Shown here: in pieces, positions 22,202 through 36,563 of the stretch
How the letters are laid out: each line of letters starts with the position of its first letter
How positions within the stretch are numbered: the first letter of the stretch is position 1
Assembly: GCF_000759475.1 (NCBI RefSeq)
Contig: NZ_CP009454.1
Span: 496,001-560,000 of the forward strand
Reading direction: 5' to 3'
Length of the DNA: 64,000 nt
From: Pantoea rwandensis
GTDB taxonomy: Bacteria > Pseudomonadota > Gammaproteobacteria > Enterobacterales > Enterobacteriaceae
Program-made: the position numbers and the translations under genes
The notes under the pieces: model-generated
The model's database searches: none
What the model was told of the DNA's origin: nothing
The model's input: the letters and a program-made list of their open reading frames with translations, nothing else

Positions 22202-23160
22202 GAACGGGCTCCTTCACTCTTCGCCAGACGCAGGATCATCAGTTTAGAGATCGCCAGCACGATAAAGGTAATCACGAACAGGATCAGACCCAGTTCCATC
22301 AGCGCGGCCACGTGCACACCCGACTCGGCTTCAGCGAATTCGTTCGCCAGCGCAGAGGTGATGCTGTTGCCCGGCATAAACAGCGAGGCGCTGTCGAGCT
22401 GGTAGGTGTTACCGATGATAAAGGTCACCGCCATGGTTTCACCCAAAGCACGACCCAGACCGAGCATCACGCCACCGATTACACCGTTTTTGGTGAACGG
22501 CAGCACGATGCGCCAGATCACTTCCCACGTGGTGCAACCAATGCCGTAAGCGGACTCTTTCATCATTACTGGCGTCTGCTCAAACACATCACGCATCACC
22601 GAAGCAATGTACGGGATGATCATGATGGCGAGAATGACACCTGCCGCCAGAATACCGATACCGAACGCCGGGCCAGAGAACAGGGTGCCCACAATCGGAA
22701 TGTTCGACATCACGTTGCCGACCGGCGTCTGGAAGTATTCGGCGAATAGCGGGGCGAAGATGAACAGGCCCCACATGCCGTAAACGATACTCGGGATCGC
22801 AGCCAGCAACTCAATCGCGGTACCCAGCGGGCGACGCAACCAATTTGGCGCCAGTTCCGTCAGGAACAGCGCAATGCCAAAGCTCACCGGCACAGCGATG
22901 ATTAAGGCAATGATCGAGGTGACGAGGGTGCCGTAAATCGGTACCAGCGCACCAAATTGTTCGTTTGGCGCATCCCAGGTTTTGGTCCATAAGAAGGAAA
23001 AACCAAATTTTTGGATGCTTGGCCAGGAGGAGAAAATCAGGGAGACGATAATGCCACCCATCAACAACAACACGATAAGCGCGGAAAGTTTCACCAGCGC
23101 GCCGAAAATCATGTCACCTTGTTTACCTGGGGCTTTGAACGTCGGCTTAGTGGCAGCCAT
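22198..23160 (-). CDS. pstC: Phosphate ABC transporter permease PstC
   Basis: The chosen ATG at 23160 ([16 protein letters not shown]) gives 320 residues and matches the E. coli N-terminus; an upstream start would add 17 unsupported residues. Six membrane segments and the EAA motif [21 protein letters not shown] are present. With PstA it forms the phosphate channel. The conserved periplasmic/transmembrane loop [15 protein letters not shown] is intact. It follows pstS after a 90-bp gap, the usual step-down point between pstS and the membrane genes. Confidence 0.97.
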   Translation of the reverse strand: MAATKPTFKAPGKQGDMIFGALVKLSALIVLLLMGGIIVSLIFSSWPSIQKFGFSFLWTKTWDAPNEQFGALVPIYGTLVTSIIALIIAVPVSFGIALFLTELAPNWLRRPLGTAIELLAAIPSIVYGMWGLFIFAPLFAEYFQTPVGNVMSNIPIVGTLFSGPAFGIGILAAGVILAIMIIPYIASVMRDVFEQTPVMMKESAYGIGCTTWEVIWRIVLPFTKNGVIGGVMLGLGRALGETMAVTFIIGNTYQLDSASLFMPGNSITSALANEFAEAESGVHVAALMELGLILFVITFIVLAISKLMILRLAKSEGARS

Positions 23161-23250
23161 AAGTTTCTCGGTTCTCAGAGGAAGTTCAGGGCGGCATACC
23201 ATGCCGCCCATCGGGTTGGTCAGTCAGGGGAGACTGGCCGGGTCATTCAC

Positions 23251-24294
23251 TTACTTGTAAATCGCTTTGCCGGCGCTGTCTTTGATGTTCGCTTTCCAGG
23301 CAGTACGAATCTGGTTAGCGACGCTTTCTGGCAGCGCGGCGTAATCCAGTGAGGTTGCAGTTTTGCTGCCGCCTTTGTAAGCCCAGTCGAAGAACTTCAG
23401 CACTTCAGCACCTTTCTCAGCATTCGCCTGGTCTTTGTAGATCAGGATGAAAGTGGTTGAGGTGATCGGCCATGCATCGTTGCCTTTCTGGAAGGTCAGG
23501 TCTTGAGCGAAAGACTCGCTCCAGTTTGCGCCTTTGGCTGCGTTAGCAAAGCTGGCTTCGCTTGGTGCAACAGATTTACCGTCAGCATCAACCAGTTTGG
23601 TGTAGGTCAGGTTGTTCTGCTTAGCGTACGCATATTCAACGTAGCCAATTGACCCCGGCAGACGCTGTACGAATGCAGCTACGCCGTCGTTACCTTTACC
23701 ACCCAGACCGGTTGGCCAGTTAACGGTGTTACCTTTACCAATTTTGCTGTTCCAGTCTGCGTTGACTTTAGACAGGTAGCTGGTGAACACGAAAGAAGTA
23801 CCTGAACCATCAGCACGGCGAACCACGTTGATGTTGGTGTCTGGCAGTTTCACGCCTGGGTTCAGCTTAGTGATCGCCGGGTCGTTCCACTTTTTGATGT
23901 TGCCCAGGTAGATATCGCCAACGGTTTTGCCGTCCAGCGTCAGTTCGCCTGATTTCACGCCTGGGATGTTAACGGCCAGCACCACACCACCGATTACGGT
24001 AGGGAACTGGAACAGACCATTTTTTTCCAAATCGGCATCAGCCATCGGCGCATCTGACGCACCGAAATCAACGGTTTTAGCGATGATCTGCTTAACGCCG
24101 CCTGAAGAACCAATACCCTGATAGTTGATTTTGCTACCGGTGGCTTGCTGGTATTCTGCTGCCCACTTGGCATAAACCGGTGCCGGGAATGTACCGCCAG
24201 CGCCAGTCAGGTCGGTGGCTGCAAAAGCAGATACCGCGCTTACTGCGAAGGTGGCGGCGAGGATTCGGGCTACGGATGTACGCATCAGTGTCAT
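23251..24294 (-). CDS. pstS: Periplasmic phosphate-binding protein PstS
   Basis: The 347-residue precursor starts at the ATG at 24294, preceded by CTGGAGGG; upstream alternatives are not needed. An N-terminal signal peptide ([20 protein letters not shown], cleaved near AFA-ATD) exports it to the periplasm. Phosphate-binding residues lie in [31 protein letters not shown] and [16 protein letters not shown]. It delivers phosphate to PstCA. The gene is first in the operon and lies directly behind tandem Pho boxes. Confidence 0.98.
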   Translation of the reverse strand: MTLMRTSVARILAATFAVSAVSAFAATDLTGAGGTFPAPVYAKWAAEYQQATGSKINYQGIGSSGGVKQIIAKTVDFGASDAPMADADLEKNGLFQFPTVIGGVVLAVNIPGVKSGELTLDGKTVGDIYLGNIKKWNDPAITKLNPGVKLPDTNINVVRRADGSGTSFVFTSYLSKVNADWNSKIGKGNTVNWPTGLGGKGNDGVAAFVQRLPGSIGYVEYAYAKQNNLTYTKLVDADGKSVAPSEASFANAAKGANWSESFAQDLTFQKGNDAWPITSTTFILIYKDQANAEKGAEVLKFFDWAYKGGSKTATSLDYAALPESVANQIRTAWKANIKDSAGKAIYK

Positions 24295-24369
24295 GTTCCC
24301 TCCAGGGGATTTAAAAAAAATCAGGCTCAATGCCTTTTTAGTAGGAGTCAGTGATTGCTGCTGGAGGGA

Positions 24370-24424
24370 AAATAGGACAGTTTGATGACAGTGAAATGTA
24401 CGAAATATGACAGTTATATGACAC
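24370..24424 (-). promoter_or_regulatory. Tandem Pho boxes (PhoB sites) of the pstS promoter
   Basis: Read on the minus strand, five 11-bp units follow one another: GTGTCATATAA, CTGTCATATTT, CGTACATTTCA, CTGTCATCAAA and CTGTCCTATTT. They match the CTGTCAT-type PhoB repeats of E. coli pstS in order and phase. The last unit runs into the -10 region (TATTTT), as in PhoB-activated promoters that lack a -35 box. Confidence 0.92.
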
Positions 24425-24438
24425 CGATTAAATTACAA

Positions 24439-24459
24439 GCGGGCCCCTTGCAGGCCCGC
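24439..24459. terminator. Hairpin between glmS and the pst promoter
   Basis: The stem GCGGGCC (24439-24445) / GGCCCGC (24453-24459) lies after the glmS stop codon. On the minus strand it is followed by TTGTAATTTAAT, a usable though imperfect T-rich tail. Confidence 0.65.
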
Positions 24460-24471
24460 CATTTTTACTGA

Positions 24472-26301
24472 TTATTCAACGGTAACCGATTTTGCCAGGT
24501 TACGTGGCTGGTCAACATCTGTCCCTTTAATCAGCGCAACGTGATACGAAAGCAGCTGCAGCGGCACGGTGTAGAAGATCGGTGCAATCACCTCTTCAAC
24601 GTGTGGCAGTGAGATGATTTTCATGCCCTCGCTGTCGCTGAAACCCGCATCCTGGTCGGCAAACACATACAGCAGACCACCGCGTGCACGCACCTCTTCG
24701 ATGTTGGATTTCAGCTTCTCCAGCAGCTCGTTATTCGGCGCGACGACGATGACCGGCATATCAGCATTAATCAGCGCCAGCGGGCCGTGTTTCAGCTCTC
24801 CGGCGGCGTAGGCTTCAGCATGGATATAGGAGATCTCTTTCAGCTTCAGCGCCCCTTCCATCGCGATCGGATACTGATCGCCACGACCCAGGAACAAAGC
24901 ATGATGCTTGTCCGAGAAACCTTCGGCCAGGCTTTCAATCACTTTATCCTGCGCCAGCATTTGCTCGATGCGGCTTGGCAGTGCTTGCAGCGCATGCACG
25001 ATCTCATGCTCTGTTTCCGGCTTCATACCGTGCAGACGGCCCAGTTTCGCCACCAGCATCAGCAACACCGCTAGCTGGGTGGTGAAGGCTTTGGTTGAGG
25101 CCACACCAATTTCGGTGCCGGCTTTGGTCATCAGCGCCAGATCGGATTCACGCACCAGCGAAGAGCCGGCAACGTTACAAATGGCCAGCGACCCAAGATA
25201 ACCCAGTTCTTTTGACAGACGCAGTGCGGCCAGCGTATCGGCGGTTTCACCCGATTGCGACAGGGTGATTAGCAGGCTGTTTTTACGCACAGCGGATTTG
25301 CGATAGCGGAATTCGGAGGCGATTTCCACATCGCAAGGAATGTTGGCCAGCGACTCAAACCAGTAGCGCGACACCATCCCGGAGTTATACGAGGTACCGC
25401 AGGCGATAATCTGGATGTGCTCAACCTTGCTCAGCAAGGCTTCGGCATTGGCACCCAGTTCGCTGAGATCGATTTGCCCATGATTAAAACGACCGGTAAT
25501 GGTGTTTTTAATCGCGTTCGGCTGCTCGTAGATCTCTTTCTGCATGTAGTGACGATAGGCACCTTTATCACCGGCATCGTACTGCGCAGTGGATTCGATT
25601 TCCGCGCGTTTGGCTGGCTTGCCATCACGATCGATGATGGTGACTTCACGGCGCGTAATCTCAGCGATATCGCCCTCTTCCAGGTACATAAAGCGGCGGG
25701 TCACCGGCAGCAGCGCCAGTTGGTCAGAAGCAATGAAGTTTTCACCCACGCCACGGCCAATCACCAGCGGGCTACCGGAACGCGCAGCCACCAGCACGGA
25801 GGGATCGCGGCTGTCCATGATCACCATGCCATAAGCACCGCGCAGTTGCGGGATCACGCGCAGTACCACTTCGCGCAATGTGCCGCCCTGCTTCTGCTCC
25901 CAGTGCACCAGATGTGCCACCACTTCGGTGTCGGTTTCGGAGGCAAATTGGTAACCGCGTTCGATCATCTGCGCACGCAATGGCTCATGGTTCTCAATGA
26001 TACCGTTATGCACAATGATAATGTGCTCAGAGACATGCGGATGCGCATTGGCTTCTGATGGCTCACCGTGTGTTGCCCAGCGCGTATGAGCAATACCTGT
26101 ACCACCAATCAGCGGTTGCTGCTCTGCGGCTTCGGCCAGATTAGCCACTTTGCCAAGACGACGCAGACGCGTCATATGTCCCTGGCGATCGACAACGGCC
26201 AGACCCGCAGAGTCATAACCGCGATACTCAAGACGACGCAGACCTTCCAGCAGAATTTCTGCGATGTCACGCTGCGCTACTGCACCAACAATTCCACACA
26301 T
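24472..26301 (-). CDS. glmS: Glutamine--fructose-6-phosphate aminotransferase GlmS
   Basis: The 609-residue enzyme makes glucosamine-6-phosphate, the first committed step to UDP-GlcNAc for peptidoglycan and LPS. The N-terminal glutaminase domain begins [12 protein letters not shown], with Cys2 as nucleophile after Met removal, and has [12 protein letters not shown] and HTRWATHG. Two SIS isomerase domains follow ([46 protein letters not shown]). The C-terminus is KSVTVE. It is downstream of glmU. In E. coli this message is controlled after transcription by the sRNAs GlmY/GlmZ; here the intergenic leader contains an ERIC-like element. Confidence 0.98.
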   Translation of the reverse strand: MCGIVGAVAQRDIAEILLEGLRRLEYRGYDSAGLAVVDRQGHMTRLRRLGKVANLAEAAEQQPLIGGTGIAHTRWATHGEPSEANAHPHVSEHIIIVHNGIIENHEPLRAQMIERGYQFASETDTEVVAHLVHWEQKQGGTLREVVLRVIPQLRGAYGMVIMDSRDPSVLVAARSGSPLVIGRGVGENFIASDQLALLPVTRRFMYLEEGDIAEITRREVTIIDRDGKPAKRAEIESTAQYDAGDKGAYRHYMQKEIYEQPNAIKNTITGRFNHGQIDLSELGANAEALLSKVEHIQIIACGTSYNSGMVSRYWFESLANIPCDVEIASEFRYRKSAVRKNSLLITLSQSGETADTLAALRLSKELGYLGSLAICNVAGSSLVRESDLALMTKAGTEIGVASTKAFTTQLAVLLMLVAKLGRLHGMKPETEHEIVHALQALPSRIEQMLAQDKVIESLAEGFSDKHHALFLGRGDQYPIAMEGALKLKEISYIHAEAYAAGELKHGPLALINADMPVIVVAPNNELLEKLKSNIEEVRARGGLLYVFADQDAGFSDSEGMKIISLPHVEEVIAPIFYTVPLQLLSYHVALIKGTDVDQPRNLAKSVTVE

Positions 26302-26384
26302 AATAGTTTCCTGACTTCATGGCTTTCGGCCATTGCGTTGTCTTCTGACCTGATTTCCCCGAGCCTTGTAGAGAGTGGGGGATC

Positions 26385-26506
26385 TACCTTTCATAATTCA
26401 AATTTCAGGTGCGTTGGCCAGGCGCATTCACCTCAGTCACTGACTGAAGTCAGTGACTGAGGATTCGCGCTTACCACCTTTCTGAAACTCGAATGATTTC
26501 GAGTAG
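26385..26506. repeat. ERIC-like element between glmU and glmS
   Basis: A 122-bp element with terminal inverted repeats: TCATAATTCAAATTTCAG on the left against ATCATTCGAGTTTCAG read from the right on the other strand. Its centre is a near-perfect 32-bp palindrome (26431-26462), with 15-bp arms CCTCAGTCACTGACT / AGTCAGTGACTGAGG and a 2-nt loop. The length and the CTCAG...GTGACTGAG core are those of ERIC/IRU elements. Confidence 0.75.
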
Positions 26507-26543
26507 TTTTTCCTACGAGCCGATCTTTGCCGACCCTTAAAAT

Positions 26544-27914
26544 TTATTTTTTCTTAACCGGACGCTGCCAGCCAGACTTCTGGTTCTGTTCTTTACGGTT
26601 GTAGACCAAATCGGCTGCGGTGACATCTTTCATTACCGTAGTACCTGCTGCGATGGTCGCGCCAGCCGCGACGGTGACCGGAGCCACCAGCTGGGTATCG
26701 GAGCCGACAAACACGTTGTCGCCGATAATGGTCTTCGATTTATTCGCGCCATCGTAGTTACAGGTAATGGTGCCGGCACCGATGTTCACGCCCGCGCCAA
26801 TTTCCGCGTCACCGAGATAAGAGAGATGGCCAGCTTTAGAGCCTTTGCCCAGGGTGGCTTTTTTCATCTCAACGAAATTGCCAACGTGCGCCTCTTCTGC
26901 CAACTCGCTGCCAGGGCGCAGACGCGCGAACGGGCCAACGGTGCAGGCAGCGGCTAGGGTGGCATCTTCGATGACTGAATAAGGGCTGATTTCGCAATCA
27001 TCGCCAATCACGCTGTTTTTGATGATGCACCCAGCGCCTATCCTGACGCGGTTGCCCAATGCCACCGAGCCTTCAATGATAACGTTGGTATCGATCTCGA
27101 CGTCACGTCCATGTTGCAGCGTTCCGCGCAGGTCGAAACGAGCAGGATCGCGCAGCATGACGCCCGCCAGCAGCAGTTGTTCTGCTCGCTCGCTCTGATA
27201 TGCGCGCTCAAGCGTGGCCAGCTGCAGACGATTGTTCACGCCATCGGTTTCACTGATACGGGCCGGGTGCACCGCATTGATCACGCGGCCTTCATGATGC
27301 GCCATGGCAATGATATCGGTGATATAGAATTCACCCTGCGCATTGTTGTTATTCAGCTGTGCTAACCAGCGTTTTAAGTCCCCGCCGTTAGCAATCAGAA
27401 TGCCGGTGTTAATCTCAGGGATTTTCAGCTGTTCGGCTGAGGCATCTTTCTGCTCAACAATGCCTGTCACCGTGCCATTTTCACGCACAATGCGCCCATA
27501 ACCGGTTGGATTATCCAGCACCACCGTCAGCAAACCGATGCCGCCTTCAGGTTTGGCATCACGCAGGCGTTGCAATGTCGGTTGGGAGATCAGCGGTACA
27601 TCGCCGTACAGCATCAAAATATCTTCGTCATCAGCAAAGAATTGTGCCGCCTGCTGCATCGCATGGCCGGTACCCAGCTGTTCAGCCTGCAATACCCAGT
27701 TCAAGGTGTTGTGGGCCAGTTTCTCTTGCAGTAAATCGCCGCCGTGACCGTACACCAGATGCACCTGCTGGGCACCGAGGCCGGTCGCGGCATCGATCAC
27801 ATGCTGAACCATCGGTTTACCTGCCAGGGTATGCAGAACTTTCGGCAGATCGGAATACATTCGGGTGCCTTTGCCAGCGGCCAGGATCACCACACTCATC
27901 GCGCTTGTAGACAT
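26544..27914 (-). CDS. glmU: Bifunctional GlmU (GlcN-1-P acetyltransferase / GlcNAc-1-P uridylyltransferase)
   Basis: The 456 residues equal the E. coli length. The N-terminal pyrophosphorylase domain (1-230) carries [16 protein letters not shown] and LYGDVPLI. The C-terminal left-handed beta-helix (250-456) is built of hexapeptide repeats ([18 protein letters not shown] and similar) and includes the acetyl-CoA region and [17 protein letters not shown]. It completes UDP-GlcNAc synthesis downstream of GlmS and GlmM. It lies between the atp operon and glmS, as in E. coli. Confidence 0.98.
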   Translation of the reverse strand: MSTSAMSVVILAAGKGTRMYSDLPKVLHTLAGKPMVQHVIDAATGLGAQQVHLVYGHGGDLLQEKLAHNTLNWVLQAEQLGTGHAMQQAAQFFADDEDILMLYGDVPLISQPTLQRLRDAKPEGGIGLLTVVLDNPTGYGRIVRENGTVTGIVEQKDASAEQLKIPEINTGILIANGGDLKRWLAQLNNNNAQGEFYITDIIAMAHHEGRVINAVHPARISETDGVNNRLQLATLERAYQSERAEQLLLAGVMLRDPARFDLRGTLQHGRDVEIDTNVIIEGSVALGNRVRIGAGCIIKNSVIGDDCEISPYSVIEDATLAAACTVGPFARLRPGSELAEEAHVGNFVEMKKATLGKGSKAGHLSYLGDAEIGAGVNIGAGTITCNYDGANKSKTIIGDNVFVGSDTQLVAPVTVAAGATIAAGTTVMKDVTAADLVYNRKEQNQKSGWQRPVKKK

Positions 27915-28130
27915 AACTATCCAGACTCAATTTAACTTTCGAAAGTGTAAGGTTTACCCCTGAGATTACTACATTTTTCTCGGGGCGAAATTAGCGGATA
28001 AAGATGAAAGGATGATCGGGGATAAAACCAGTTCCGGCCTGGACATCACACGATGCATTTTGCCGATGCAATCGGTCGGCTGAGCACGACAACATCGCAC
28101 TCACCCAAAGCGGGGCGATTTATCGCACGC

Positions 28131-28161
28131 AAAAAAAATGCCAACCCAATGGGCTGGCATT
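28131..28161 (-). terminator. atp operon terminator
   Basis: The stem AATGCCA (28137-28143) / TGGCATT (28155-28161), extended by CCC/GGG inside, is followed on the minus strand by eight T residues (A-run 28131-28138 on the plus strand). It lies just after atpC. Confidence 0.92.
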
Positions 28162-28181
28162 TCGTGACGCATAAAGCCTGA

Positions 28182-28601
28182 TTACATCGCTTTCTTGGTC
28201 AGCTCGATTACACGCAGTTTCGCGATAGCTTTCGCCAGCTCTGCAGAGGCCTGAGCATAGTCCACGTCACCGTGGCTGCTGTTCATGTGCTCTTCTGCTT
28301 TACGTTTCGCTTCCAGCGCGCGCGCTTCGTCGAGGTCTTCACCGCGAATCGCGGTGTCGGCCAGAACGGTCGTGCTGCCCGGCTGTACTTCCAGCACGCC
28401 GCCAGAGAGGTAGATATACTCCTCTTCGCCGTGCTGCTTCACGATGCGAATCATACCAGGCTTGATGGCTGTCAGCAGCGGGGCGTGGCCAGGGTAAATA
28501 CCTAGCTCACCTTCGCTACCTGACACCTGGATGCGCTCAACCAGACCGGAGAACATTTGCTGCTCCGCGCTGACAACGTCCAGATGATAAGTCATAGCCA
28601 T
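28182..28601 (-). CDS. atpC: ATP synthase epsilon subunit
   Basis: The 139-residue F1 stalk subunit (E. coli also 139) binds gamma and acts as an intrinsic brake on ATP hydrolysis. The N-terminal beta-sandwich begins [20 protein letters not shown] and contains [19 protein letters not shown]. Two C-terminal helices follow, rich in Glu, Lys and Ala ([20 protein letters not shown]). It is the last gene of the operon, 24 bp after atpD, and is followed by a strong terminator. Confidence 0.98.
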   Translation of the reverse strand: MAMTYHLDVVSAEQQMFSGLVERIQVSGSEGELGIYPGHAPLLTAIKPGMIRIVKQHGEEEYIYLSGGVLEVQPGSTTVLADTAIRGEDLDEARALEAKRKAEEHMNSSHGDVDYAQASAELAKAIAKLRVIELTKKAM

Positions 28602-28625
28602 ACTATTCCTCCTGGGAAACCGTTA

Positions 28626-30086
<1,461 letters not shown>

Positions 30087-30953
30087 TTAAACCGCGGAGG
30101 CTCCCGAGACGATCTCGGTAAGTTCCTGGGTGATGCTGGCCTGACGAGCTTTGTTGTAAACCAACTGCAGCTCTTTGATCAGGTTTCCGCCGTTATCGGT
30201 TGCAGCTTTCATTGCCACCATACGTGCAGCCTGCTCACTGGCCAGGTTTTCCACCACACCCTGATAAACCTGCGATTCGACATAACGGCGCAGCAGGGTA
30301 TCCAGCAGCGCTTTCGGATCGGGTTCGTACAGGTAATCCCAGGTCTTCGCCTTCATCTCTTCTTCACCTTCCGCTGGCGGTAACGGCAGCAGTTGGGTAA
30401 TGGTCGGAGTCTGAGACATGGTGTTATTAAACTTGTTGCCGACGATATACAGCTTGTCGATGCGGCCTTCATCATAAGCCTGCAACATCACTTTTACTGG
30501 GCCGATAAGATCAGACAGTGCAGGCTTGTCGCCCATACCAGTGACCTGTGCCACGATGTTGCCACCGACAGAGCCGAAGAATGAATTGCCTTTAGAACCG
30601 ATAATGGCCAGATCGCTCTGCACACCTTTATCAGCCCAGCTCTTCATATCTGCCAGCAATTTTTTGAACAGGTTAATGTTCAAACCACCACAAAGCCCGC
30701 GGTCAGTCGAAACGACCAGGTAGCCGACGCGCTTAACGTCACGCTCATCCAGGTAAGGGTGCTTGTATTCCAGATTACCGAGAGCAAGGTGACCAATCAC
30801 TTTGCGCATGGTATCTGCATACGGACGGCTGGCCGCCATGCGTTCCTGCGTTTTACGCATTTTGGAGGCGGCGACCATTTCCATCGCTTTGGTGATCTTC
30901 TGCGTATTTTTTACGCTTCCAATCTTGGTACGTATTTCTTTTGCACCGGCCAT
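30087..30953 (-). CDS. atpG: ATP synthase gamma subunit
   Basis: The 288-residue central shaft of F1 transmits rotation from the c-ring to the catalytic beta subunits. The N-terminal helix ([20 protein letters not shown]) and C-terminal helix ([20 protein letters not shown]) form the coiled coil. The conserved [11 protein letters not shown] segment is at the base. One residue longer than the E. coli protein. It lies between atpA and atpD in the canonical order. Confidence 0.98.
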   Translation of the reverse strand: MAGAKEIRTKIGSVKNTQKITKAMEMVAASKMRKTQERMAASRPYADTMRKVIGHLALGNLEYKHPYLDERDVKRVGYLVVSTDRGLCGGLNINLFKKLLADMKSWADKGVQSDLAIIGSKGNSFFGSVGGNIVAQVTGMGDKPALSDLIGPVKVMLQAYDEGRIDKLYIVGNKFNNTMSQTPTITQLLPLPPAEGEEEMKAKTWDYLYEPDPKALLDTLLRRYVESQVYQGVVENLASEQAARMVAMKAATDNGGNLIKELQLVYNKARQASITQELTEIVSGASAV

Positions 30954-31005
30954 TAGCTTCTCCTCAAAGCCTTGCGGCCTGCCTTTTCAGACAAGCCGCC
31001 AGACA

Positions 31006-32547
31006 TTACCAGGACTGGGTTGCTTTAAACGTTTCGAGCAGGCCTTTCAGCTTCGCTTCGATGTCGTTGTTAAAGTTGCCCGCTTGGTTGATTTCAGCCA
31101 TCAGCTCAGCGTGGTCGCGATCCGCGAACGCCAGCAGGGCGGCTTCGAAGCTACCGATTTTCGCCAGTTCAACGTCGTTCAGGAAGCCGCGCTCAGCAGC
31201 AAACAGCACCAGACCCTGTTGCGCGACAGACATCGGCGCATACTGTTTCTGTTTCAGCAGCTCGGTCACTTTCTGACCGTGGCTCAGCTGTTTACGGGTT
31301 GCATCATCCAGATCAGATGCGAACTGAGAGAACGCAGCCAGTTCACGATACTGTGCCAGCGCGGTACGGATACCACCGGACAGTTTCTTGATGATCTTGG
31401 TCTGTGCAGCACCACCAACACGGGATACAGAGATACCCGGGTTAACGGCTGGACGAATACCGGAGTTAAACAGGTTTGATTCCAGGAAGATCTGACCATC
31501 AGTAATCGAGATTACGTTGGTCGGAACGAACGCAGAAACGTCACCCGCCTGAGTTTCGATGATTGGCAGCGCGGTCAGAGAACCGGTCTGGCCTTTCACT
31601 TCACCGTTGGTGAAGCGCTCAACGTAGTCAGCGCTAACGCGTGATGCACGCTCCAGCAGACGAGAGTGGAGATAGAACACGTCGCCTGGGAATGCTTCAC
31701 GACCTGGTGGACGGCGCAGCAGCAGTGAAATCTGACGGTAAGCAACAGCCTGCTTAGACAGGTCATCGTATACGATCAGCGCGTCTTCACCGCGGTCACG
31801 GAAGTACTCACCCATCGCACAACCGGCGTAAGGTGACAGATACTGCAGTGCTGCAGACTCAGAAGCAGAAGCCACAACCACGATGGTGTTAGCCAACGCG
31901 CCGTGTTCTTCCAGCTTACGTACCACGTTAGAAATGGTTGACGCTTTCTGGCCAATCGCAACGTAGACACACTTGATGCCTGAATCGCGCTGGTTGATGA
32001 TGGCGTCGATTGCCATTGCGGTTTTACCGGTCTGACGGTCACCGATGATCAGCTCACGCTGGCCACGGCCGATTGGAATCATCGCATCGACAGATTTGTA
32101 ACCGGTCTGAACAGGCTGGTCTACTGACTGACGGTCGATAACGCCCGGTGCAATCACTTCAACAGGCGAGAAGCCGTCGTTTTCGATTGCGCCTTTACCG
32201 TCGATCGGTGCACCCAGGGTGTTCACCACACGGCCCAGCAGGCCACGGCCAACTGGAACTTCAAGAATACGGCCAGTACATTTAACCTTCATGCCTTCGG
32301 CGAGGTCAGCGTACGGGCCCATCACTACTGCACCAACCGAGTCACGCTCGAGGTTCAGTGCGATAGCGTAACGGTTGCCCGGCAGGGCAATCATCTCACC
32401 CTGCATCACATCGGCCAGGCCGTGTACGCGGATGATACCGTCACTTACAGAAACAATAGTACCTTCGTTGTGAGCTTCGCTCACCACATTGAACTGAGCA
32501 ATGCGCTGCTTGATCAGTTCGCTGATTTCGGTGGAATTCAGTTGCAT
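31006..32547 (-). CDS. atpA: ATP synthase alpha subunit
   Basis: The 513 residues equal the E. coli length. This non-catalytic nucleotide-binding F1 subunit has the P-loop GDRQTGKT and the signature [17 protein letters not shown] with the arginine finger. The N-terminal helix [19 protein letters not shown] contacts delta. Three copies alternate with beta in the F1 hexamer. Confidence 0.98.
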   Translation of the reverse strand: MQLNSTEISELIKQRIAQFNVVSEAHNEGTIVSVSDGIIRVHGLADVMQGEMIALPGNRYAIALNLERDSVGAVVMGPYADLAEGMKVKCTGRILEVPVGRGLLGRVVNTLGAPIDGKGAIENDGFSPVEVIAPGVIDRQSVDQPVQTGYKSVDAMIPIGRGQRELIIGDRQTGKTAMAIDAIINQRDSGIKCVYVAIGQKASTISNVVRKLEEHGALANTIVVVASASESAALQYLSPYAGCAMGEYFRDRGEDALIVYDDLSKQAVAYRQISLLLRRPPGREAFPGDVFYLHSRLLERASRVSADYVERFTNGEVKGQTGSLTALPIIETQAGDVSAFVPTNVISITDGQIFLESNLFNSGIRPAVNPGISVSRVGGAAQTKIIKKLSGGIRTALAQYRELAAFSQFASDLDDATRKQLSHGQKVTELLKQKQYAPMSVAQQGLVLFAAERGFLNDVELAKIGSFEAALLAFADRDHAELMAEINQAGNFNNDIEAKLKGLLETFKATQSW

Positions 32548-32561
32548 ATGCTCCAGTCCCC

Positions 32562-33095
32562 TTAAGACTGCAAGACGTCTGCCAGACGATCAAGACGGCC
32601 GCGTACGCTACCATCAATGACCAGGTCACCCGCACGGATAACCACACCTGCCATTACAGACTTGTCAATTTTGCAATTCAGCTTAACTTTGCGTGACAGA
32701 CGTTTTTCCATCGCGGCGCTGATTTTACTCAGCTGGCTGTCACTCAGGGTACTGGCAGAAATCACATCCACTTCGGCGGTCGCTTCATAAGCGTCGCGCA
32801 GTTGGATGTACTGTTCCAGTACCGCTGGAAGTGCTGTCAAACGTCCGTTTTCCGCCATTACCTTAATCAGGTTCTGAGCGGGTTCATCAAGTTGATCGCC
32901 ACATACCGCGTTGAAAGAAGCAGACAAAGCTTCCGGCGCGAGCGCACCGGAAAGAAGATCTGCCATCTGTTCGTTGCGAGCCACTTCAGCGGCAAACGCC
33001 AGCATAGTCTGCCAGCGATCGATACTTTGATGCTCAACAGCAAAGTCAAAAGCTGCTTTGGCGTAGGGGCGAGCTACAGTAATCAGATCAGACAT
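32562..33095 (-). CDS. atpH: ATP synthase delta subunit
   Basis: The 177-residue protein (E. coli also 177) sits on top of F1 and anchors it to the b-subunit stator. The N-terminal six-helix domain starts [22 protein letters not shown]. The conserved C-terminal signature [20 protein letters not shown] is intact. It lies 15 bp after atpF and just before atpA. Confidence 0.97.
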   Translation of the reverse strand: MSDLITVARPYAKAAFDFAVEHQSIDRWQTMLAFAAEVARNEQMADLLSGALAPEALSASFNAVCGDQLDEPAQNLIKVMAENGRLTALPAVLEQYIQLRDAYEATAEVDVISASTLSDSQLSKISAAMEKRLSRKVKLNCKIDKSVMAGVVIRAGDLVIDGSVRGRLDRLADVLQS

Positions 33096-33109
33096 CAGCC
33101 CCTCCCTCC

Positions 33110-33580
33110 TTACAGTTCAGCGACCAGTTTATCAACGATGTCGCTGTTAGCAGCTTCATCCACGGAACGTTCGATGATTTTCTCGGCGCCAGCTAATGCC
33201 AGCAACGCGACTTGCTTACGCAGCTCTTCACGGGCACGTGAACGCTCGGCTTCGATTTCTGCCTGCGCTTGTGCCACGATGCGGTTACGTTCAGTCTCAG
33301 CTTCGGTTTTCGCTTCGTCCAGAATCTGTGCACGGCGTTTGTTCGCCTGCTCGATAATGACCTGAGCGTCTTCTTTCGCTTTTTTCAGCTGGTCGGTCGC
33401 ATTGGCCTGCGCGAGATCTAAATCTTTCTTCGCGCGCTCAGCAGAAGCAAGGCCATCAGCAATTTCTTTCTGGCGCTTTTCGATGGCAGCCATGATCGGC
33501 GGCCATACATACTTCATGCAGAACGCGACAAACAGAATGAACGCGATGGCCTGGCCGAGGATTGTTGCATTAATGTTCAC
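33110..33580 (-). CDS. atpF: ATP synthase b subunit
   Basis: The 156-residue (E. coli also 156) peripheral stalk subunit has an N-terminal membrane anchor ([22 protein letters not shown]) followed by a long, charged, heptad-like helix that dimerises and reaches up to delta. The dense Ala/Glu/Lys/Arg composition from residue 35 on fits the parallel coiled coil. It is the third of the F0 genes. Confidence 0.97.
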   Translation of the reverse strand: MNINATILGQAIAFILFVAFCMKYVWPPIMAAIEKRQKEIADGLASAERAKKDLDLAQANATDQLKKAKEDAQVIIEQANKRRAQILDEAKTEAETERNRIVAQAQAEIEAERSRAREELRKQVALLALAGAEKIIERSVDEAANSDIVDKLVAEL

Positions 33581-33604
33581 AGCACAATGCCTCTTATTAA
33601 GTTA

Positions 33605-33949
<345 letters not shown>

Positions 33950-33977
33950 TTAAAAGCTTAGTGTTGAGATAAAAAAA

Positions 33978-35185
<1,208 letters not shown>

Positions 35186-35276
35186 GGCGTTGAACTCTCC
35201 TGCCCCGAACGGGGTATGTCGCGTGTCGTATAAGACTGCCTTTACTCATTTGAGTCAAGCAGCAAAAGCCGTGCAA

Positions 35277-35304
35277 ATTATACGGGCGCCACCTGCGATT
35301 TCAA
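35277..35304 (-). promoter_or_regulatory. Promoter of the atp operon
   Basis: On the minus strand TTGAAA (35299-35304), a 16-bp spacer and a consensus TATAAT (35277-35282) lie about 90 bp before atpI. A second possible start is TTGACT with TTATAC closer to the gene, but its spacing of 19 is poor. Confidence 0.75.
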
Positions 35305-35859
35305 TCGGTAAGTAGCGAAAAGGTGAACAATTATTTAAATTTCTTTCTGGAGGGCTATTTTTCAAAACATCATCTTCCACTATGACTCAGCTAAATCGCT
35401 GAAATTGCCTTGTTGGCTTGCTTTTAAAGCGTGCTTCAGATCACATAATAGGCAATGCGCTGGCGAATGAATTTGTTTTAAGCATGAATTTTAAGATTTC
35501 AAAAGTGATGAAAGCTGTTTTTTATCATAACGATAGAATTACACATCCGACATCAGGTCATGATTTTCGATAAAAACACTCTATTGACATCGTACATCGC
35601 AATAAAAACGTAAAACTGATATTACGCACGCCGATTTATTGCAGAGTTATATTTTCTGACGTGACTATTTGCGCAGGTAAATACAGCCAATAAAGTGATC
35701 TAAGTGATAATGAAATGTGAAATGTTCGTTAAATGTAACAGAGCTTTTCGGATAATTTCCGTGGCGCTTGTTAACCGTCTCACCCTGCCCTGCCGAATAA
35801 AAGCTTTTGACTAAAAGTGTTCAACTGCTGTTTTTTTATTCAGGACGTTTTCACTGACT
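35305..35859. other. AT-rich gene-free region between the atp promoter and rsmG
   Basis: About 550 bp without a credible open reading frame on either strand. It is clearly more AT-rich than its surroundings, with many A and T tracts (35500-35760), as in intrinsically curved or nucleoid-protein-bound upstream regions. It ends at a hairpin whose better T-run is on the plus strand, where no gene is annotated. I see no tRNA-like or other named structure in it. Confidence 0.6.
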
Positions 35860-35896
35860 AAAGGTGCGGCGGGTGTTAAATCCGCACCTTTTTTAT
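35860..35896. terminator. Terminator downstream of rsmG
   Basis: The stem AAAGGTGCGG (35860-35869) / CCGCACCTTT (35882-35891) is followed by TTTTT on the plus strand and by TTTAG on the minus strand. It can end the mnmG-rsmG message, although its tail is stronger in the opposite direction. Confidence 0.8.
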
Positions 35897-35898
35897 GG

Positions 35899-36516
35899 CT
35901 ATTGGCGAGACAGCACCACTAAATGACGTTCACCATCCAGTTCTGGCACATGCAGAGATTCAATCTTCTCCACCACAAAGCCCGCAGGCAAGGCTGAAAT
36001 TTCATCATCCGGACGCACCCCCTTCAGTGCGTAGAAGCGGCCTGAGGTGCCCGGCAAATGATGGCACCAGTTCAGCATGTCTTCCAGCGAAGCAAAGGCA
36101 CGGCTGATAACGCCATCAAACGGTGGCTCTGCAGGGAACTCTTCCACACGACTTTGTACCGGGGTGATGTTAGTGAGCCCTAACTCATGTTGCACCTGAC
36201 GCAGGAAACGGATGCGTTTTCCCAGGCTATCCAGTAGCGTGAAATGCGCCTGTGGACGGACAATGGCTAACGGAATCCCTGGCAGACCCGGCCCGGTGCC
36301 CACATCAATAAAGCGCTCGCCTTGTAAATGCGGTTCGACGACCACGCTGTCGAGAATATGGCGCACCAGCATCTGCTGCGGATCGCGTACCGATGTCAGG
36401 TTGTACGCCTTGTTCCACTTATGCAGCAATTCTACATAGCCGACGAGCTGCTGTTTTTGTTGATCGGTAAGAGAAATATTTGCCGCATCGAGCAGCTGGG
36501 AGAGTTTGTTAATCAC
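35899..36516 (-). CDS. rsmG: 16S rRNA (guanine527-N7)-methyltransferase RsmG
   Basis: The 205-residue class I SAM methyltransferase (E. coli 207) modifies G527 of 16S rRNA; its loss gives low-level streptomycin resistance. The SAM-binding motif I is [17 protein letters not shown], followed by [15 protein letters not shown]. The N-terminal helix starts [16 protein letters not shown]. It follows mnmG after 47 bp, which contain a hairpin, as the second gene of the mnmG-rsmG operon. Confidence 0.97.
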   Translation of the reverse strand: MINKLSQLLDAANISLTDQQKQQLVGYVELLHKWNKAYNLTSVRDPQQMLVRHILDSVVVEPHLQGERFIDVGTGPGLPGIPLAIVRPQAHFTLLDSLGKRIRFLRQVQHELGLTNITPVQSRVEEFPAEPPFDGVISRAFASLEDMLNWCHHLPGTSGRFYALKGVRPDDEISALPAGFVVEKIESLHVPELDGERHLVVLSRQ

Positions 36517-36535
36517 AAGGAACGTTCCATAAACG

Positions 36536-36555
36536 GGGGCGAGTGACCTCGCCCC
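36536..36555 (-). terminator. Intercistronic hairpin between mnmG and rsmG
   Basis: A perfect stem GGGGCGAG (36536-36543) / CTCGCCCC (36548-36555) with a TGAC loop and no T-run. It is probably an mRNA-stabilising or partial-termination structure. Confidence 0.5.
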
Positions 36556-36563
36556 AGGGTCGA

